A stretch of DNA of 64,000 nt from Astropecten irregularis (Eukaryota; Echinodermata; Asteroidea; Paxillosida; Astropectinidae). The position numbers and the translations under genes were made by a program. The stretch lies in NCBI GenBank assembly GCA_963971285.1, contig OZ020246.1, positions 23,224,494 to 23,288,493 of the forward strand. Reading direction: 5' to 3'. The notes below the pieces were generated by a model. That model was given only the letters and a program-made list of their open reading frames with translations, did not search any database and had not been told where the DNA came from. Shown piece by piece: positions 44,630-56,120 of the stretch; within the stretch, counting starts at the first letter, position 1, and every line of letters begins with the position of its first letter.

Positions 44630-46207
44630 TTGATAATGTTTTGTCTTCATCACAAACAGACGTCGACAAACTTTCTGTTCAGTATCAGGAGACCATCAAA
44701 GATTCCCTTGATACCCATGCCCCAGTATCAAGAGGAGTACGTAGTGCAAACAAGCGTCAACCTTGGTACAACTCAGATATCCATCAAGCTTGTCGGGATA
44801 GAAGACGTCTTGAGAAGAAATGGCGAAAGAGCAAGCCTGAGGTTTACCATGTACAGTACATTGAACAAAACAAACTGGTCAATTCAATGATTGATGACTC
44901 AAAGTCATCTTATTTGTTAAAATGCTGATGCAAAAGATATTTTTAAGATAGTTAATGGGCTCATGAACAAAGGCAAGAATTAGGTTTTGCCCGATCATGA
45001 CAGTACAAACACACTATATGATGACTTTGCTGTGTTTTTCTCTAATAAGGTGTCTGATATCCACAGTAAATTACAGAATGAACAGAGTTCAAGTTGTAGG
45101 CCTAGTGTTGATCAATCTATTGATAATTGTGTATCATGCCATCTGTCAAAGTTCAGTGATTTAAGTGAACATGAGGTTGTAAGACTAAGTAGCAATCAGG
45201 TTTCTAACAAAAGTCGTCTCCTTGATCCTGTTCCTATACATGGTTTCTCAAACAAAATATTCATGTTTTTGTGCCTATCATAACTTCCATAATAATATAT
45301 TAATAAGTCTCTTTTCATAGGGGTTTTTCCGGATGCACTTAAACATACCATTATTCACCCAATAATTAAGAAGCAATCCCTGGACCCCAACACTTTGCAT
45401 AATTACCGTCCTGCTGCAAACATTCCATTTATTTCTAAGTTGATTGAGAAGCATGCTTTCAAATGTATAAATGAGCACATGGATAAACATAATCTAGGTG
45501 AAGAGCTACAATCGGCTCATCGTACAGCACACAGCACAGAAACTGCATTTCTTATGGTAAAGAACGACATCACCAAATGCTCTACAACCAACAAGGCATG
45601 TTCCTGGTGCTATAAGACCTTTCCGCAGCATTTGATACGGTTGAGCACCATATCTTGTTCGACAGAGTCGAAAACGAAGTTGGGCTTAAAGGAACGGCAC
45701 TCCAATGGTACAAGTCCTATTTCACTGCGAGGACTACGAGAAATTACATTGATGACGTTTTCTCCGATCCCCAACACATGAGCTATGCATTACCACAAGG
45801 TTCCATTGTTGGCCCTGGTTCTTTTAAAATTTACATTATTCCCATTGGCCGTATCATCAGGAAACATCAGATATCCTACCACATGTATGCGGATGATATA
45901 CAACTCTATCTCAGTTTTGTTCCTTCGAATCCGTCTTCAACCCAGTCTGGTTTTTCAAGATTAAGTGCTTGCATCAGTGAAATAAAATTACGGATGTCCA
46001 ATAACATGCTCAAACTTAACGACACAAAAACCGGATTTTTTTGTCGCTGCATCATCTCACAACCGACGCAAGATGCCACCAGTCTACCTTCAGATTGGCA
46101 CAGAAATTATAAATCCATCTGAGACTGTTCGCAATCTGGGGGTTGTTTTTGACTCTAAATTATCCATGTCCTCACACATCACAAGCTTGTGCAGTAATAT
46201 TACATAT
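44630..46207 (+). pseudogene. CR1-like LINE, 5' portion (interrupted)
   Basis: Across several frames this reads the linker after the endonuclease (DTHAPVSRGVRS, QPWYNSDIHQACRDRRRLEKKW) and then the RT. RT pieces include LHNYRPAANIPFISKLIEK, ALQWYKSYF, LPQGSIVGPGSF, the catalytic YADD at 45886-45897 (MYADDIQLYLSF) and NLGVVFDSKLSMSSHI. There are multiple frameshifts. It breaks off at 46207 within LCSNITY, and the same protein resumes at 57865, so a later insertion split it. The endonuclease domain is absent, so the copy was 5'-truncated. Confidence 0.82.
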
Positions 46208-47479
46208 TGTGGCGTTTATTTATTTAAAACTTTCCGACGAGTCTGCAGGTCAGGGTATCCCCACCGACTATGGCTAGGAACTCCCTTAACCTCCCTGCCT
46301 CGAGCCCAGAAAGGTCGACGAACGATCTTCAGGCTCAGGGACTGTGAATTCGTTTCGGTGGAAATGTACCGCCTAATTGGTAGCTGAGGGGCCTATTAAG
46401 TCTGTTTATTAACCTGTCACTTGTGACTTCGACAACCATAAATGATTGCACACTTGGACACCAGGAATTATGTCTGAACAGGGTACTGAGGGTTTTATTC
46501 ACAACTCACTCTGGATTATGAATAACTGGGGCGTGTCTATGTTTGGGAGTACCTGAGTTCGTTTGTACAATAATTAATAACAGCAGTTGACTTTCGCTGC
46601 AATGCACGCCAAGATCCTGCACGCCAGACACACCGGGGGGAATCAGCAGTGCACTGTGCACACTGACCCACGCCTATGGCAGCTCGTACTCTAGTACCGT
46701 GCCAACGGACTTCTAGTCTGTTCCCTATGCAACGCTGCTGCTCGCCAGACACACCGGGGGGAATCAACGGCAATCTGTGCGCACTGATCCACACCTAGGC
46801 AACTCGTACACTTGTACCGTGCAAACGGAATTCTTGTCTGTACACGCTGCAAGTCTCCTATGCCCAACGCTGCGCTAACGCAATGTATAGCAATAACAAT
46901 GGCCGCTCACCCTCAACTCTCGATCACTACGACGAAGGACAACGAACCCTTCGCCTACTGGAAATTCGGGATACTCCTGCCTCTACACTGTACACTGTGA
47001 CAGTGAGACACAGACACAAATTACCAGTTACACAAGCAATCGGAGCGAGACCAGGCCAAACTTCGACCCGACTATCTCAGACAATTAGCACACAAGATTC
47101 CCAAACTCACCGGACTGGAATTCACGCACGCTGAACTATACGCTGTGCTGGCTACGAGCTTTTCACTACGCTGGCTTGACACGAACTTTACGCTATGCTG
47201 GCTTGACACGAACTGTCATGTCGCCCAAAAGCACATGGTCAACGCACGCATCGCCCACATGCACACAATTATAACACTAAAGCTATGGCAACTTAAGCCA
47301 CGCCCCGGGGCTCCACTTCCGCCCAGCGGCAATGGCTACTCTAATTCTGATTGGTCGACGCTGTTACCATACAAACTGTAAAAATCACCTACACAAGATT
47401 TCAGACATTACGTCATTGTTTTGGCCCAAACTTCCGAGAATAATTGACTGGTGTCCAGTCCCACCCACATCTCGTTACA
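46208..47479 (-). repeat. 3' LTR (left copy), intact
   Basis: 1272 bp, from tgtggcgtttatttattt to acatctcgttaca. It matches the right LTR pieces with few substitutions (e.g. tcaggg/cccaggg and cctaatt/ccaaatt). It contains two units of a 28-bp repeat (ctggcttgacacgaacttt) near 47160-47215, where the right LTR has three. Confidence 0.8.
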
Positions 47480-48113
47480 CAGGCCCGAGCTTAGCTTGGA
47501 CTGTCCCCAGTCCAAACCAGCTTAAACCAAAAACACTCACGAGATGGGCGACTGACACAAGTCTAACCTTAAGAAAAACCCTAAAAACTTACTTCGCCCC
47601 TCATTAAATATGCACAAAACCTTTATACACTTTCTAATGGTCCTGAGATGATTATACAGAGCATAAGAATCACAATTTCAAAAGATAAATTTTGGAAGGT
47701 CATTAAATAATCACAGATAACTTACAGATCAAGATAATTTACACAATTATAAAAGAATGATTGCTTTGGTCCAAATAAAATAAAGAGGTTTTCATGGCCA
47801 GACTTTCTCTCTTCTTCTTTTACAAAAATAAACGGCTTCTTCAATAAAAAAACAAAACAAGAGAAAACACATGAATAAATAAAAAAAAAACAGAGCTCCC
47901 TAGAGAGATGACGTCATCGCATACCGGCAGATGTTGAGGGTTGGTCCAACTCCCTGTCGACGCATTGGCGAACTCCACATCCTCCGTCGTGGCCGGTCCT
48001 CATGTCGACTAGCTGTCGAACCTTCTTGGGAGGGGTGGGACGCTGGATGCTGCTGTCGTCGTCGTCAGAACCCGTTCTGGACATCATCTCCAGACTGGAG
48101 ACTGCTGCTGAGG
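47480..48113 (-). other. Gypsy sequence between pol and 3' LTR
   Basis: No reading frame of note; it contains an A-rich stretch at 47820-47900. A clear polypurine tract next to the LTR is not evident. Confidence 0.4.
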
Positions 48114-49682
48114 TCATCGGAGAGGGGGGAGGGGGGCAGGACATCTTCTCGAGTGTACGGTACCGTAAAGGCAATTGGCGTTTTTGCCCAGGGTTCCCTT
48201 ACTCTGAGGTTCAATACACACCGGAACTCTTCCCGTGTTCGCTGGAACTTTACTCTGAGGTTCCTGAACCTCGTCACCGGTGTCATTTACTGGCACATTG
48301 TGCCTCTCTCTCAGAGGTTCCTCAACCTCTTCAACCTCATGCCTCTCTCTCGCATGATTCCTCTTCTGCCGCAGGGTACTCTTCCCCGGGCAGACCCTAG
48401 CTCTCTCATGAGCTTGTTGCAAATTGCTTTGCAGGCTCTCTGCAAAGTCTGTCTCTTGGTCATTACCGGGAGCACTCGGGTCCTCTGTCACCAAGTCTAC
48501 CATGACCAATTGATTGCCACTGTCCGTCCTGGGCAGTGGCCCGAGCAAGTCTATGGCTACACGTTCCAAAGGAACGCCTACTTGGCGTTGCTGCAATGGC
48601 GCAACCCTTTTCTTCGCAGGGGACTTCCTCTTTGCACACAGGTCGCAACTTCTTAGGGATGACCTTATGTCCGCAGACATTCCGGGCCAGAAGTATCTGA
48701 TCTTCACTTTGGCCAAGGTCTTCCTGATCCCCAAGTGACCACTGAGTCGACCACCGTGCAACTCCTTAATCACATCTGCTCTCAACTTTTGAGGCAGAAC
48801 CAGAAGCCATCTCTCTGACTCGCCATCATCTGCTTCCCATCTCTTATACAGCAAACCATCTCTGATTACTAGCTGGTTCCAATAGGACCAAACTGTCTTA
48901 CTGGCTGCTGGGAGGGCGGACATCACAGCCCAGTCGGGGCGGTCCTTACCATCCTCCTTCATCTTGATAAGCCAATTCATGCTCTCATCGGCCAGTTGAG
49001 CGTCTCTCATCGCTCGAACGGGGATGCTTGGTTGGGCAGTGATGCCCCTAACCAACAACTCTTCCCGGCTTGGCGACTGGCCCCTGGGTGACTCTTCACC
49101 CATCTCGGCGAATGGTTTCCCTGCACTGCTAGTGCAGTGTATCTTCTCACCATTCAATTTCCATACTTTTGCCTGGAAATCCACATTACCGCCTGTCGGT
49201 AACAGGAAATCCATGCCTAAAATTCCCGAGCATTTCATCTCTGTGAAAATTGCTTTCACTTCGTGCTTGGTTTTACCAACCTGCACCTCTATCCAGGCAA
49301 CACCCAATACGGCCAATGGGGTGCCATCGACCTGTCTAACCTGGACTTCACCTCTGTCCAAGACTGGTCTTTGTTCTATCGGTATCTGATAGTACACAGT
49401 GGTATTGATCAAGGTGTCAGTGGATCCCGTGTCAATTAAAAATCGACAACTGGTACCCCTCACTACACCATCTACGAATAGGCCATAGTGGGGACCATAA
49501 GCAGAGTTAGGCAGAGAAACTGTTCTCTGCCCCTCAACTTCTGGCTTACTGCGCTTTACTTGGCCTCTTTCGCCTTCACTGTATCTCCTCTTGGGCCCTC
49601 GGTCACCTCCAGCCTGCCCGCGGGCCCTACGTGCGGCTGGTACCCGTTTCCCGAATTCAGGAAACCCTTGGGGTTTTTGCAC
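48114..49682 (-). CDS. Defective Gypsy pol: protease joined to partial integrase
   Basis: An open frame of 522 codons. Residues 65-160 form a retropepsin-type aspartic protease (active site DTGST at 84-88, GILGMDFL at 153-160). About 90 residues later, without any RT or RNase H, the frame enters the pre-integrase and integrase zinc finger (H309, H316, C346, C349, i.e. HHCC). The first catalytic Asp is in VAIDLLGPLP (378), after which most of the core, including the other two catalytic residues, is missing. An Arg/Glu-rich tail follows. Full Gypsy pol usually exceeds 1000 residues. The frame overlaps the end of gag (49556-49682) in another frame, as expected for frameshift expression. Both deletions preserved the frame, pointing to a recent event or to a non-autonomous lineage. 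Confidence 0.8.
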   Translation of the reverse strand: MQKPQGFPEFGKRVPAARRARGQAGGDRGPKRRYSEGERGQVKRSKPEVEGQRTVSLPNSAYGPHYGLFVDGVVRGTSCRFLIDTGSTDTLINTTVYYQIPIEQRPVLDRGEVQVRQVDGTPLAVLGVAWIEVQVGKTKHEVKAIFTEMKCSGILGMDFLLPTGGNVDFQAKVWKLNGEKIHCTSSAGKPFAEMGEESPRGQSPSREELLVRGITAQPSIPVRAMRDAQLADESMNWLIKMKEDGKDRPDWAVMSALPAASKTVWSYWNQLVIRDGLLYKRWEADDGESERWLLVLPQKLRADVIKELHGGRLSGHLGIRKTLAKVKIRYFWPGMSADIRSSLRSCDLCAKRKSPAKKRVAPLQQRQVGVPLERVAIDLLGPLPRTDSGNQLVMVDLVTEDPSAPGNDQETDFAESLQSNLQQAHERARVCPGKSTLRQKRNHARERHEVEEVEEPLRERHNVPVNDTGDEVQEPQSKVPANTGRVPVCIEPQSKGTLGKNANCLYGTVHSRRCPAPLPPLR

Positions 49683-51109
49683 TCTTTTGCAAAATGCCCC
49701 TGCTCTTGGCAGTTAAAACATCTCCTGCCTTTTTGTCTCTGGTCATGGGGTCTCTGCCCCTTTTGAGGAGTGCTTTCAACTGTGGTCGTCTGGGTACTCT
49801 TACCCTGTACCTGCTTTGACAATTCTGCCAGCAGGCCGACCAATTTACCAAGCTCTTGTTCCATTTTACTAAATCTCTGTTCCATTCCGGAGTCGACTGC
49901 TCTTGTCAACTTCACCGGTTTTTCATCGAGCGTTCTCTGCTGCTCGACTTTCTCAAACCCTTCGGTTTCTAGGGCGGCCTGTAAGGCTTCGTCCAGATTC
50001 TTTGGGCGTGCTCGGTTTATGCCCTCTCGCACAGACCGACTCTCGACTGCCTCAAGAAAATGATTCTGCGCTTACCGGTCAAGTGACTCTCCCTGTATTT
50101 CAGGGTATGCCTTGACAGTTAACTCCTGGATAGCCTGACCCAGTTCCTGCAAAGTCTCCTTGGGACCTTGCCTCTTGTGCCTCAGTTCGACGAGATAGTT
50201 CTCACTCTGTCGACCTGGCCCAAATCTTCTTTCGAGTAGTTTTACAAGCCCACTATAGGTGAGGGTTTCTCCACTGGAAGCATCCCCCACCAATCTCAGG
50301 GCATTTCCCTGCAGACTGGCAGTCAAATAGCTAGCAGCCTGCTCTTCGCTCCACTGATTCACTACTCTACATGACTCGAAGTGCCGGAAATACTCTTTCA
50401 ATGGCACACGGCCACTAAATCTATCGGGAGTGATATTGGGGCGACGGCTATAAAGCTGCCCCAACCCACTACCCTTGCTCTCAACAATCCTCGGCTCTCT
50501 CTTCAGCGGCCATGGGCCTACCGAAGGATTGTCCTGTCTTGCTACAATGCTGTTGTTTCTCGCCTCCTCTGGGCGGGTTGCAAAACTTAACAGCTCACTA
50601 TGTAGCCTCTAAGGAGTAATTGACTCCTCTTCTAGGAATGGATTCGTACTCTTCGAACCCAACTCCATGCCACTAGAACCGGACAGAAAACTTTGCAGTT
50701 CTTCCATGTCAAAGCCCCTAGGCTCTGACTCTGCCCGATTTGACCTCGGGACACTCGGAATGGGTGTGCTCTCCCCAAACCTTACATTTTTCCCAACTGT
50801 GGGAGTACTCTCAGGCGACTTTCTGTGAAACAAGAACTGACTTGTCTCATTCAGAGTTCCATAACCAGAAGTCTCTTCCGGTAGCTGAAACTCAATATCA
50901 GAATCTACCCGATATCTCACACGCCCGTCCTTTACGGGTGTACGTCCATTCCCTCTTTGGACAGTTTTCCCAACTCTGTGGTCAAACCTTTCTCCCATGG
51001 AAGCCTCTAGTTTCTTCGCCATGAGATCTCTTTCCCATTGCAAAAACTGCGCTTCCAACCTGAGCTTCTGCAGCTCATTTCCGACACCGGAAGTGCCCTC
51101 CGCGCTCAT
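49556..51109 (-). pseudogene. Gypsy gag with two in-frame stops
   Basis: One frame runs from ATG at 51109 to TAA at 49556, interrupted only by TAG (50609-50611) and TAA (50072-50074). The first part is a charged coiled-coil-like N-terminus (ELQKLRLEAQFLQWERDLMAKKLEA, in parts). The middle contains capsid-like sequence (FRHFESCRVVNQWSEEQAA, LLERRFGP). The last part has a CCHC zinc knuckle (CFNCQEQGHFAKEC) at 49679-49720, which binds RNA. With its stops this copy could not make full-length Gag. Confidence 0.8.
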
Positions 51110-51272
51110 TCTGGAGCGAATACCCTGGTCTCTTTCTTGTTTGTCTACAGGCCAATCTCTAGGCCTCTAATGTCCCTGTCTTTCGGCTAACAACTGTACT
51201 GGTCTCCGGCCGATACTCTAGACGGACAACAAACCAAGAAACCCCAAAGACTTACCGCCTACTCAGCTCCAA

Positions 51273-51290
51273 ATCCCACTTCTGACACCA
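51273..51290 (-). other. Primer-binding site, tRNA-Leu
   Basis: Two bases inside the 5' LTR. Read on the minus strand it is TGGTGTCAGAAGTGGGAT, complementary to the 3' terminus of a tRNA-Leu including CCA. It fixes the element's direction as minus. Confidence 0.7.
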
Positions 51291-51542
51291 TTTGTGGCGT
51301 TTATTTATTTAAAACTTTCCGACGAGTCTGCAGGTCAGGGTATCCCCACCGACTATGGCTAGGAACTCCCTTAACCTCCCTGCCTCGAGCCCAGAAAGGT
51401 CGACGAACGATCTTCAGGCCCAGGGACTGTGAATTTGTTTCGGTGGAAATGTACCGCCAAATTGGTAGCTGAGGGGCCTATTAAGTATGTTTATTAACCT
51501 GTCACTTGTGACTTCGACAACCATAAATGATTGCACACTTGG

Positions 51543-52009
51543 GGGTGCAGACCAGTAAATAGGTCCAGATCAGTCCGCGGAGCTCATTAATTTTTTGTAT
51601 ACCCTCAAAATCTTTTTTATAAAATCATTTGCTGGGCCCCACATGGGAAGTCTTGTAAAGAAAATGGATGGAACCCGGTCGCCAGAGTTTGGACTTGCAA
51701 CTTTGAGCTGTTTGGATGAATTCTGGCCCTAAACTCGCTCTACTTGGGCATGTAGGGGAGGGGTACATTTTTTTAGTCTGGCACCAGTCAACATGGCCGT
51801 TTTCAGGGTATTTTCCTTTGGATGGATTTTCCTCAAAAAGTCATTGGTTACCCTATAGAAAATTGAAATGAAAATGAAAATTGAAGTTTTCAGCTTCATT
51901 TTGGTGTATAGCTTGAGTGTCTGAGAAACTTCTGAGTATTTTTAATAATTTTTTGAAATTGGCCCTTTAGCATGGGAGCCTATGGGAATTTATTTACTGG
52001 TCTGCACCC
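51543..52009. mobile_element. MITE, family D, copy 1
   Basis: Ends gggtgcagaccagtaaata and tatttactggtctgcaccc. Interior blocks include cagtccgcggagctcatt and gcttgagtgtctgagaaact, with no transposase. Confidence 0.75.
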
Positions 52010-52867
52010 TATAGTTAATCCAAGATGGCGGCATGCTAAGTTGTATTTTTTTCCAAGAATATTGTCTAAGTGGACGGTAGGCACAAACTTTTGTCAGACA
52101 CACGTTCTCTAGTATTTTACATGTTACTTTCAATTATTAATTTCTTTTTTAATCCATTAAAATGACCATTAATTAGAGTTTTCTTTAAAAAGGGTGGCGG
52201 CCATGTTTACCTCAGTCACTGCATGTCCTTTAAAATGTTTGGGGGTTTACCTGTGGAAAATAGCTGTTTTTCACTTTGGAATGGACTAGGTTTGCATTAT
52301 GTACCCCCAAAAAAATTATGTAAGGAATTTTATTTGTATGTGCATTTTTTTTTCAGCCATTTTCAATGAAGACTTTTATGCAAAGAAACAAGAGCATCAC
52401 AAAGGACCACCTGTGACCAGGGTAGCAACTTGTTGCCACTGCATGCACACGGGCCAAAGAAAGCTGTTCAGCAGAATCAAGATGGATGGCATTGATGAAT
52501 GGTGCATAAACATCACATTCCAGTAGCTTCAAAGGAGTTTAGTCAAGGGTACAGTACAATAGCATGTTGAATAATTATGTCTTGGTTTAAGAGGAACCGG
52601 GGATGTGCAATTTCTAGGCTTAGGCAAACACACTCACTAAGGTTAGAGTGTGCACAGGCCCGGTGGCTTACATCATGTACATGGCACCCAATTCGCCCCC
52701 TGCATTTGATTGTAAGTCCCACGTAGCCTACCAAGAATCACTGTGCATTTGCTTCAAACATCCTTGGAAACTAAGTCATTCACAACAAATTCCCCGGCGA
52801 AAATTTGTTTTACTGAAAACCTCTGCCGTTCAAAGAAGATGCGATATTACTAGTCCAACCCTATAGC

Positions 52868-52990
52868 TGCCCTAACCCTGGCTACCCTAACCGGATAACC
52901 CTAGCTCGCCTAACCCTAGCTAGGCTAACCCTAGCTACTCTAACCCTAGCTAGGCTAACCCTAAGAGAGTTAGCCTAACCCTAGGGCCTA
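52868..52990. repeat. Telomere-like CTAACCCTA repeats
   Basis: About a dozen irregular units of ctaaccctagctag, containing the CCCTAA core of the metazoan telomere motif separated by GCTAG linkers. Repeated at 54505-54630 because of the duplication around the gap. Confidence 0.7.
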
Positions 52991-53405
52991 GCCAGCTAGT
53001 GTCCCCTGGCTGGACCAATCCTTAAAATGCCCTCCACCCTCCCTCTATGAAAAAAATGCTCAGTCCCTTAAGCCCAGCCAACCCACAAAATTGTTCAAAG
53101 TTATCAGCATAACTAGCTTGAAGCATTAACCAACTGTTCCTTGCTCACTTTGAAGGCTTGTTGCCAAAAAGAAAATGAATGTGCAGTGCATATGCATGCA
53201 TGCCTGTCTGTGTACATGTACAGGTGTGTATAGACAGCACAAAAACTACATAGACAAAATGGCCGCCCCCATCCAAGTAAATTGCCCGTATTTCAAAAAG
53301 GGTCCAATTCTGTTCAATTTTTTTGGCAGATTCATGACCGGTGAGCAATTCTCTATGCACTGAGTGTGGTTTTAGAAGAAAATAGACAACTTCATCCCCA
53401 CTAAA

Positions 53406-53871
53406 GGGTGCAGACCAGTAAATAGGTCCAGATCAGTCCGCGGAGCTCATTAATTTTTTGTATACCCTCAAAATCTTTTTTATAAAATCATTTGCTGGGC
53501 CCCACATGGGAAGTCTTGTAAAGAAAATGGATGGAACCCGGTCGCCAGAGTTTGGACTTGCAACTTTGAGCTGTTTGGATGAATTCTGGCCCTAAACTCG
53601 CTCTACTTGGGCATGTAGGGGAGGGGTACATTTTTTTAGTCTGGCACCAGTCAACATGGCCGTTTTCAGGGTATTTTCCTTTGGATGGATTTTCCTCAAA
53701 AAGTCATTGGTTACCCTATAGAAAATTGAAATGAAATGAAAATTGAAGTTTTCAGCTTCATTTTGGTGTATAGCTTGAGTGTCTGAGAAACTTCTGAGTA
53801 TTTTTAATAATTTTTTGAAATTGGCCATTCAGCATGGGAGCCTATGGGAATTTATTTACTGGTCTGCACCC
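53406..53871. mobile_element. MITE, family D, copy 2
   Basis: Nearly identical to copy 1 and in the same orientation. Copy 3 (55047-55516) is the same sequence again in the duplicated part. Confidence 0.75.
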
Positions 53872-54085
53872 TTGGACACCAGGAATTATGTCTGAACAGG
53901 GTACTGAGGGTTTTATTCACAACTCACTCTGGATTATGAATAACTGGGGCGTGTCTATGTTTGGGAGTACCTGAGTTCGTTTGTACAATAATTAATAACA
54001 GCAGTTGACTTTCGCTGCAATGCACGCAAGATCCTGCACGCCAGACACACCGGGGGGAATCAGCAGTGCACTGTGCACACTGACC

Positions 54086-54285
54086 NNNNNNNNNNNNNNN
54101 NNNNNNNNNNNNNNNNNNNNNNNNNNNNNNNNNNNNNNNNNNNNNNNNNNNNNNNNNNNNNNNNNNNNNNNNNNNNNNNNNNNNNNNNNNNNNNNNNNNN
54201 NNNNNNNNNNNNNNNNNNNNNNNNNNNNNNNNNNNNNNNNNNNNNNNNNNNNNNNNNNNNNNNNNNNNNNNNNNNNNNNNNNNNN
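54086..54285. other. Assembly gap (200 N)
   Basis: Exactly 200 N inside the 5' LTR, at the joint of two nearly identical 1.4-kb sequences. Frames spanning it are artefacts. Confidence 0.98.
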
Positions 54286-55731
54286 AGAGTGTGCACAGGC
54301 CCGGTGGCTTACATCATGTACATGGCACCCAATTCGCCCCCTGCATTTGATTGTAAGTCCCACGTAGCCTACCAAGAATCACTGTGCATTTGCTTCAAAC
54401 ATCCTTGGAAACTAAGTCATTCACAACAAATTCCCCGGCGAAAATTTGTTTTACTGAAAACCTCTGCCGTTCAAAGAAGATGCGATATTACTAGTCCAAC
54501 CCTATAGCTTGCCCTAACCCTGGCTACCCTAACCGGATAACCCTAGCTCGCCTAACCCTAGCTAGGCTAACCCTAGCTACTCTAACCCTAGCTAGGCTAA
54601 CCCTAAGAGAGTTAGCCTAACCCTAGGGCCTAGCCAGCTAGTGTCCCCTGGCTGGACCAATCCTTAAAATGCCCTCCACCCTCCTCTATGAAAAAAATGC
54701 TCAGTCCCTTAAGCCCAGCCAACCCACAAAATTGTTCAAAGTTATCAGCATAACTAGCTTGAAGCATTAACCAACTGTTCCTTGCTCACTTTGAAGGCTT
54801 GTTGCCAAAAAGAAAATGAATGTGCAGTGCATATGCATGCATGCCTGTCTGTGTACATGTACAGGTGTGTATAGACAGCACAAAAACTACATAGACAAAA
54901 TGGCCGCCCCCATCCAAGTAAATTGCCCGTATTTCAAAAAGGGTCCAATTCTGTTCAATTTTTTTGGCAGATTCATGACCGGTGAGCAATTCTCTATGCA
55001 CTGAGTGTGGTTTTAGAAGAAAATAGACAACTTCATCCCCACTAAAGGGTGCAGACCAGTAAATAGGTCCAGATCAGTCCGCGGAGCTCATTAATTTTTT
55101 GTATACCCTCAAAATCTTTTTTATAAAATCATTTGCTGGGCCCCACATGGGAAGTCTTGTAAAGAAAATGGATGGAACCCGGTCGCCAGAGTTTGGACTT
55201 GCAACTTTGAGCTGTTTGGATGAATTCTGGCCCTAAACTCGCTCTACTTGGGCATGTAGGGGAGGGGTACATTTTTTAGTCTGGCACCAGTCAACATGGC
55301 CGTTTTCAGGGTATTTTCCTTTGGATGGATTTTCCTCAAAAAGTCATTGGTTACCCTATAGAAAATTGAAATGAAAATGAAAATTGAAGTTTTCAGCTTC
55401 ATTTTGGTGTATAGCTTGAGTGTCTGAGAAACTTCTGAGTATTTTTAATAATTTTTTGAAATTGGCCATTCAGCATGGGAGCCTATGGGAAATTTATTAT
55501 TTACTGGTCTGCACCCTTGGACACCAGGAATTATGTCTGAACAGGGTACTGAGGGTTTTATTCACAACTCACTCTGGATTATGAATAACTGGGGCGTGTC
55601 TATGTTTGGGAGTACCTGAGTTCGTTTGTACAATAATTAATAACAGCAGTTGACTTTCGCTGCAATGCACGCCAAGATCCTGCACGCCAGACACACCGGG
55701 GGAATCAGCAGTGCACTGTGCACACTGACCC
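54286..55731. repeat. Near-identical repeat of 52643-54085 across the gap
   Basis: From agagtgtgcacaggcccggt on, the sequence repeats 52643 onward, through telomere-like repeats, the MITE and the LTR piece to cactgtgcacactgacc. Only single-base indels differ (e.g. ccctccctc/ccctcctc and a G-run length). Probably two alleles placed in tandem. Confidence 0.75.
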
Positions 55732-55928
55732 ACGCCTATGGCAGCTCGTACTCTAGTACCGTGCCAACGGACTTCTAGTCTGTTCCCTATGCAACGCTGC
55801 TGCTCGCCAGACACACGGGGGGAATCAACGGCAATCTGTGCGCACTGATCCACACCTAGGCAACTCGTACACTTGTACCGTGCAAACGGAATTCTTGTCT
55901 GTACACGCTGCAAGTCTCCTATGCCCAA

Positions 55929-56064
55929 TATGGTGTTCCAAAGACGACACACCGCGTCGCTTCGTGAAGGGGCGACGGCGACGGCGACGCTCATGCTGCG
56001 TCGCCGTCGCCGTCGCATTTGGCCCATTAACTTGTGCACAAAATTAACTTGTGCACACAAATGG

Positions 56065-56120
<56 letters not shown>

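Larger units (their letters stand above)
51543..53871. mobile_element. Composite segment bounded by two family D MITEs
   Basis: Two direct copies of a 466-467 bp TIR element (gggtgcagaccagtaaata ends) lie at 51543-52009 and 53406-53871. TTGG occurs immediately outside the pair (51539-51542 and 53872-53875), and the uninterrupted LTR has a single TTGG at this point. Neither MITE has its own duplication on its inner side. The cargo (52010-53405) includes telomere-like repeats and no recognised gene. Confidence 0.65.

Noticed and set aside
47931..48656. 241-codon open frame on the + strand
   Set aside because: Lies antisense to the Gypsy pol frame (48114-49682) and has no domain; a shadow.
52868..52990. 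A true chromosome end
   Set aside because: The CCCTAA-like units are irregular, mixed with GCTAG linkers, and sit inside a transposon cargo, so this is an interstitial repeat.
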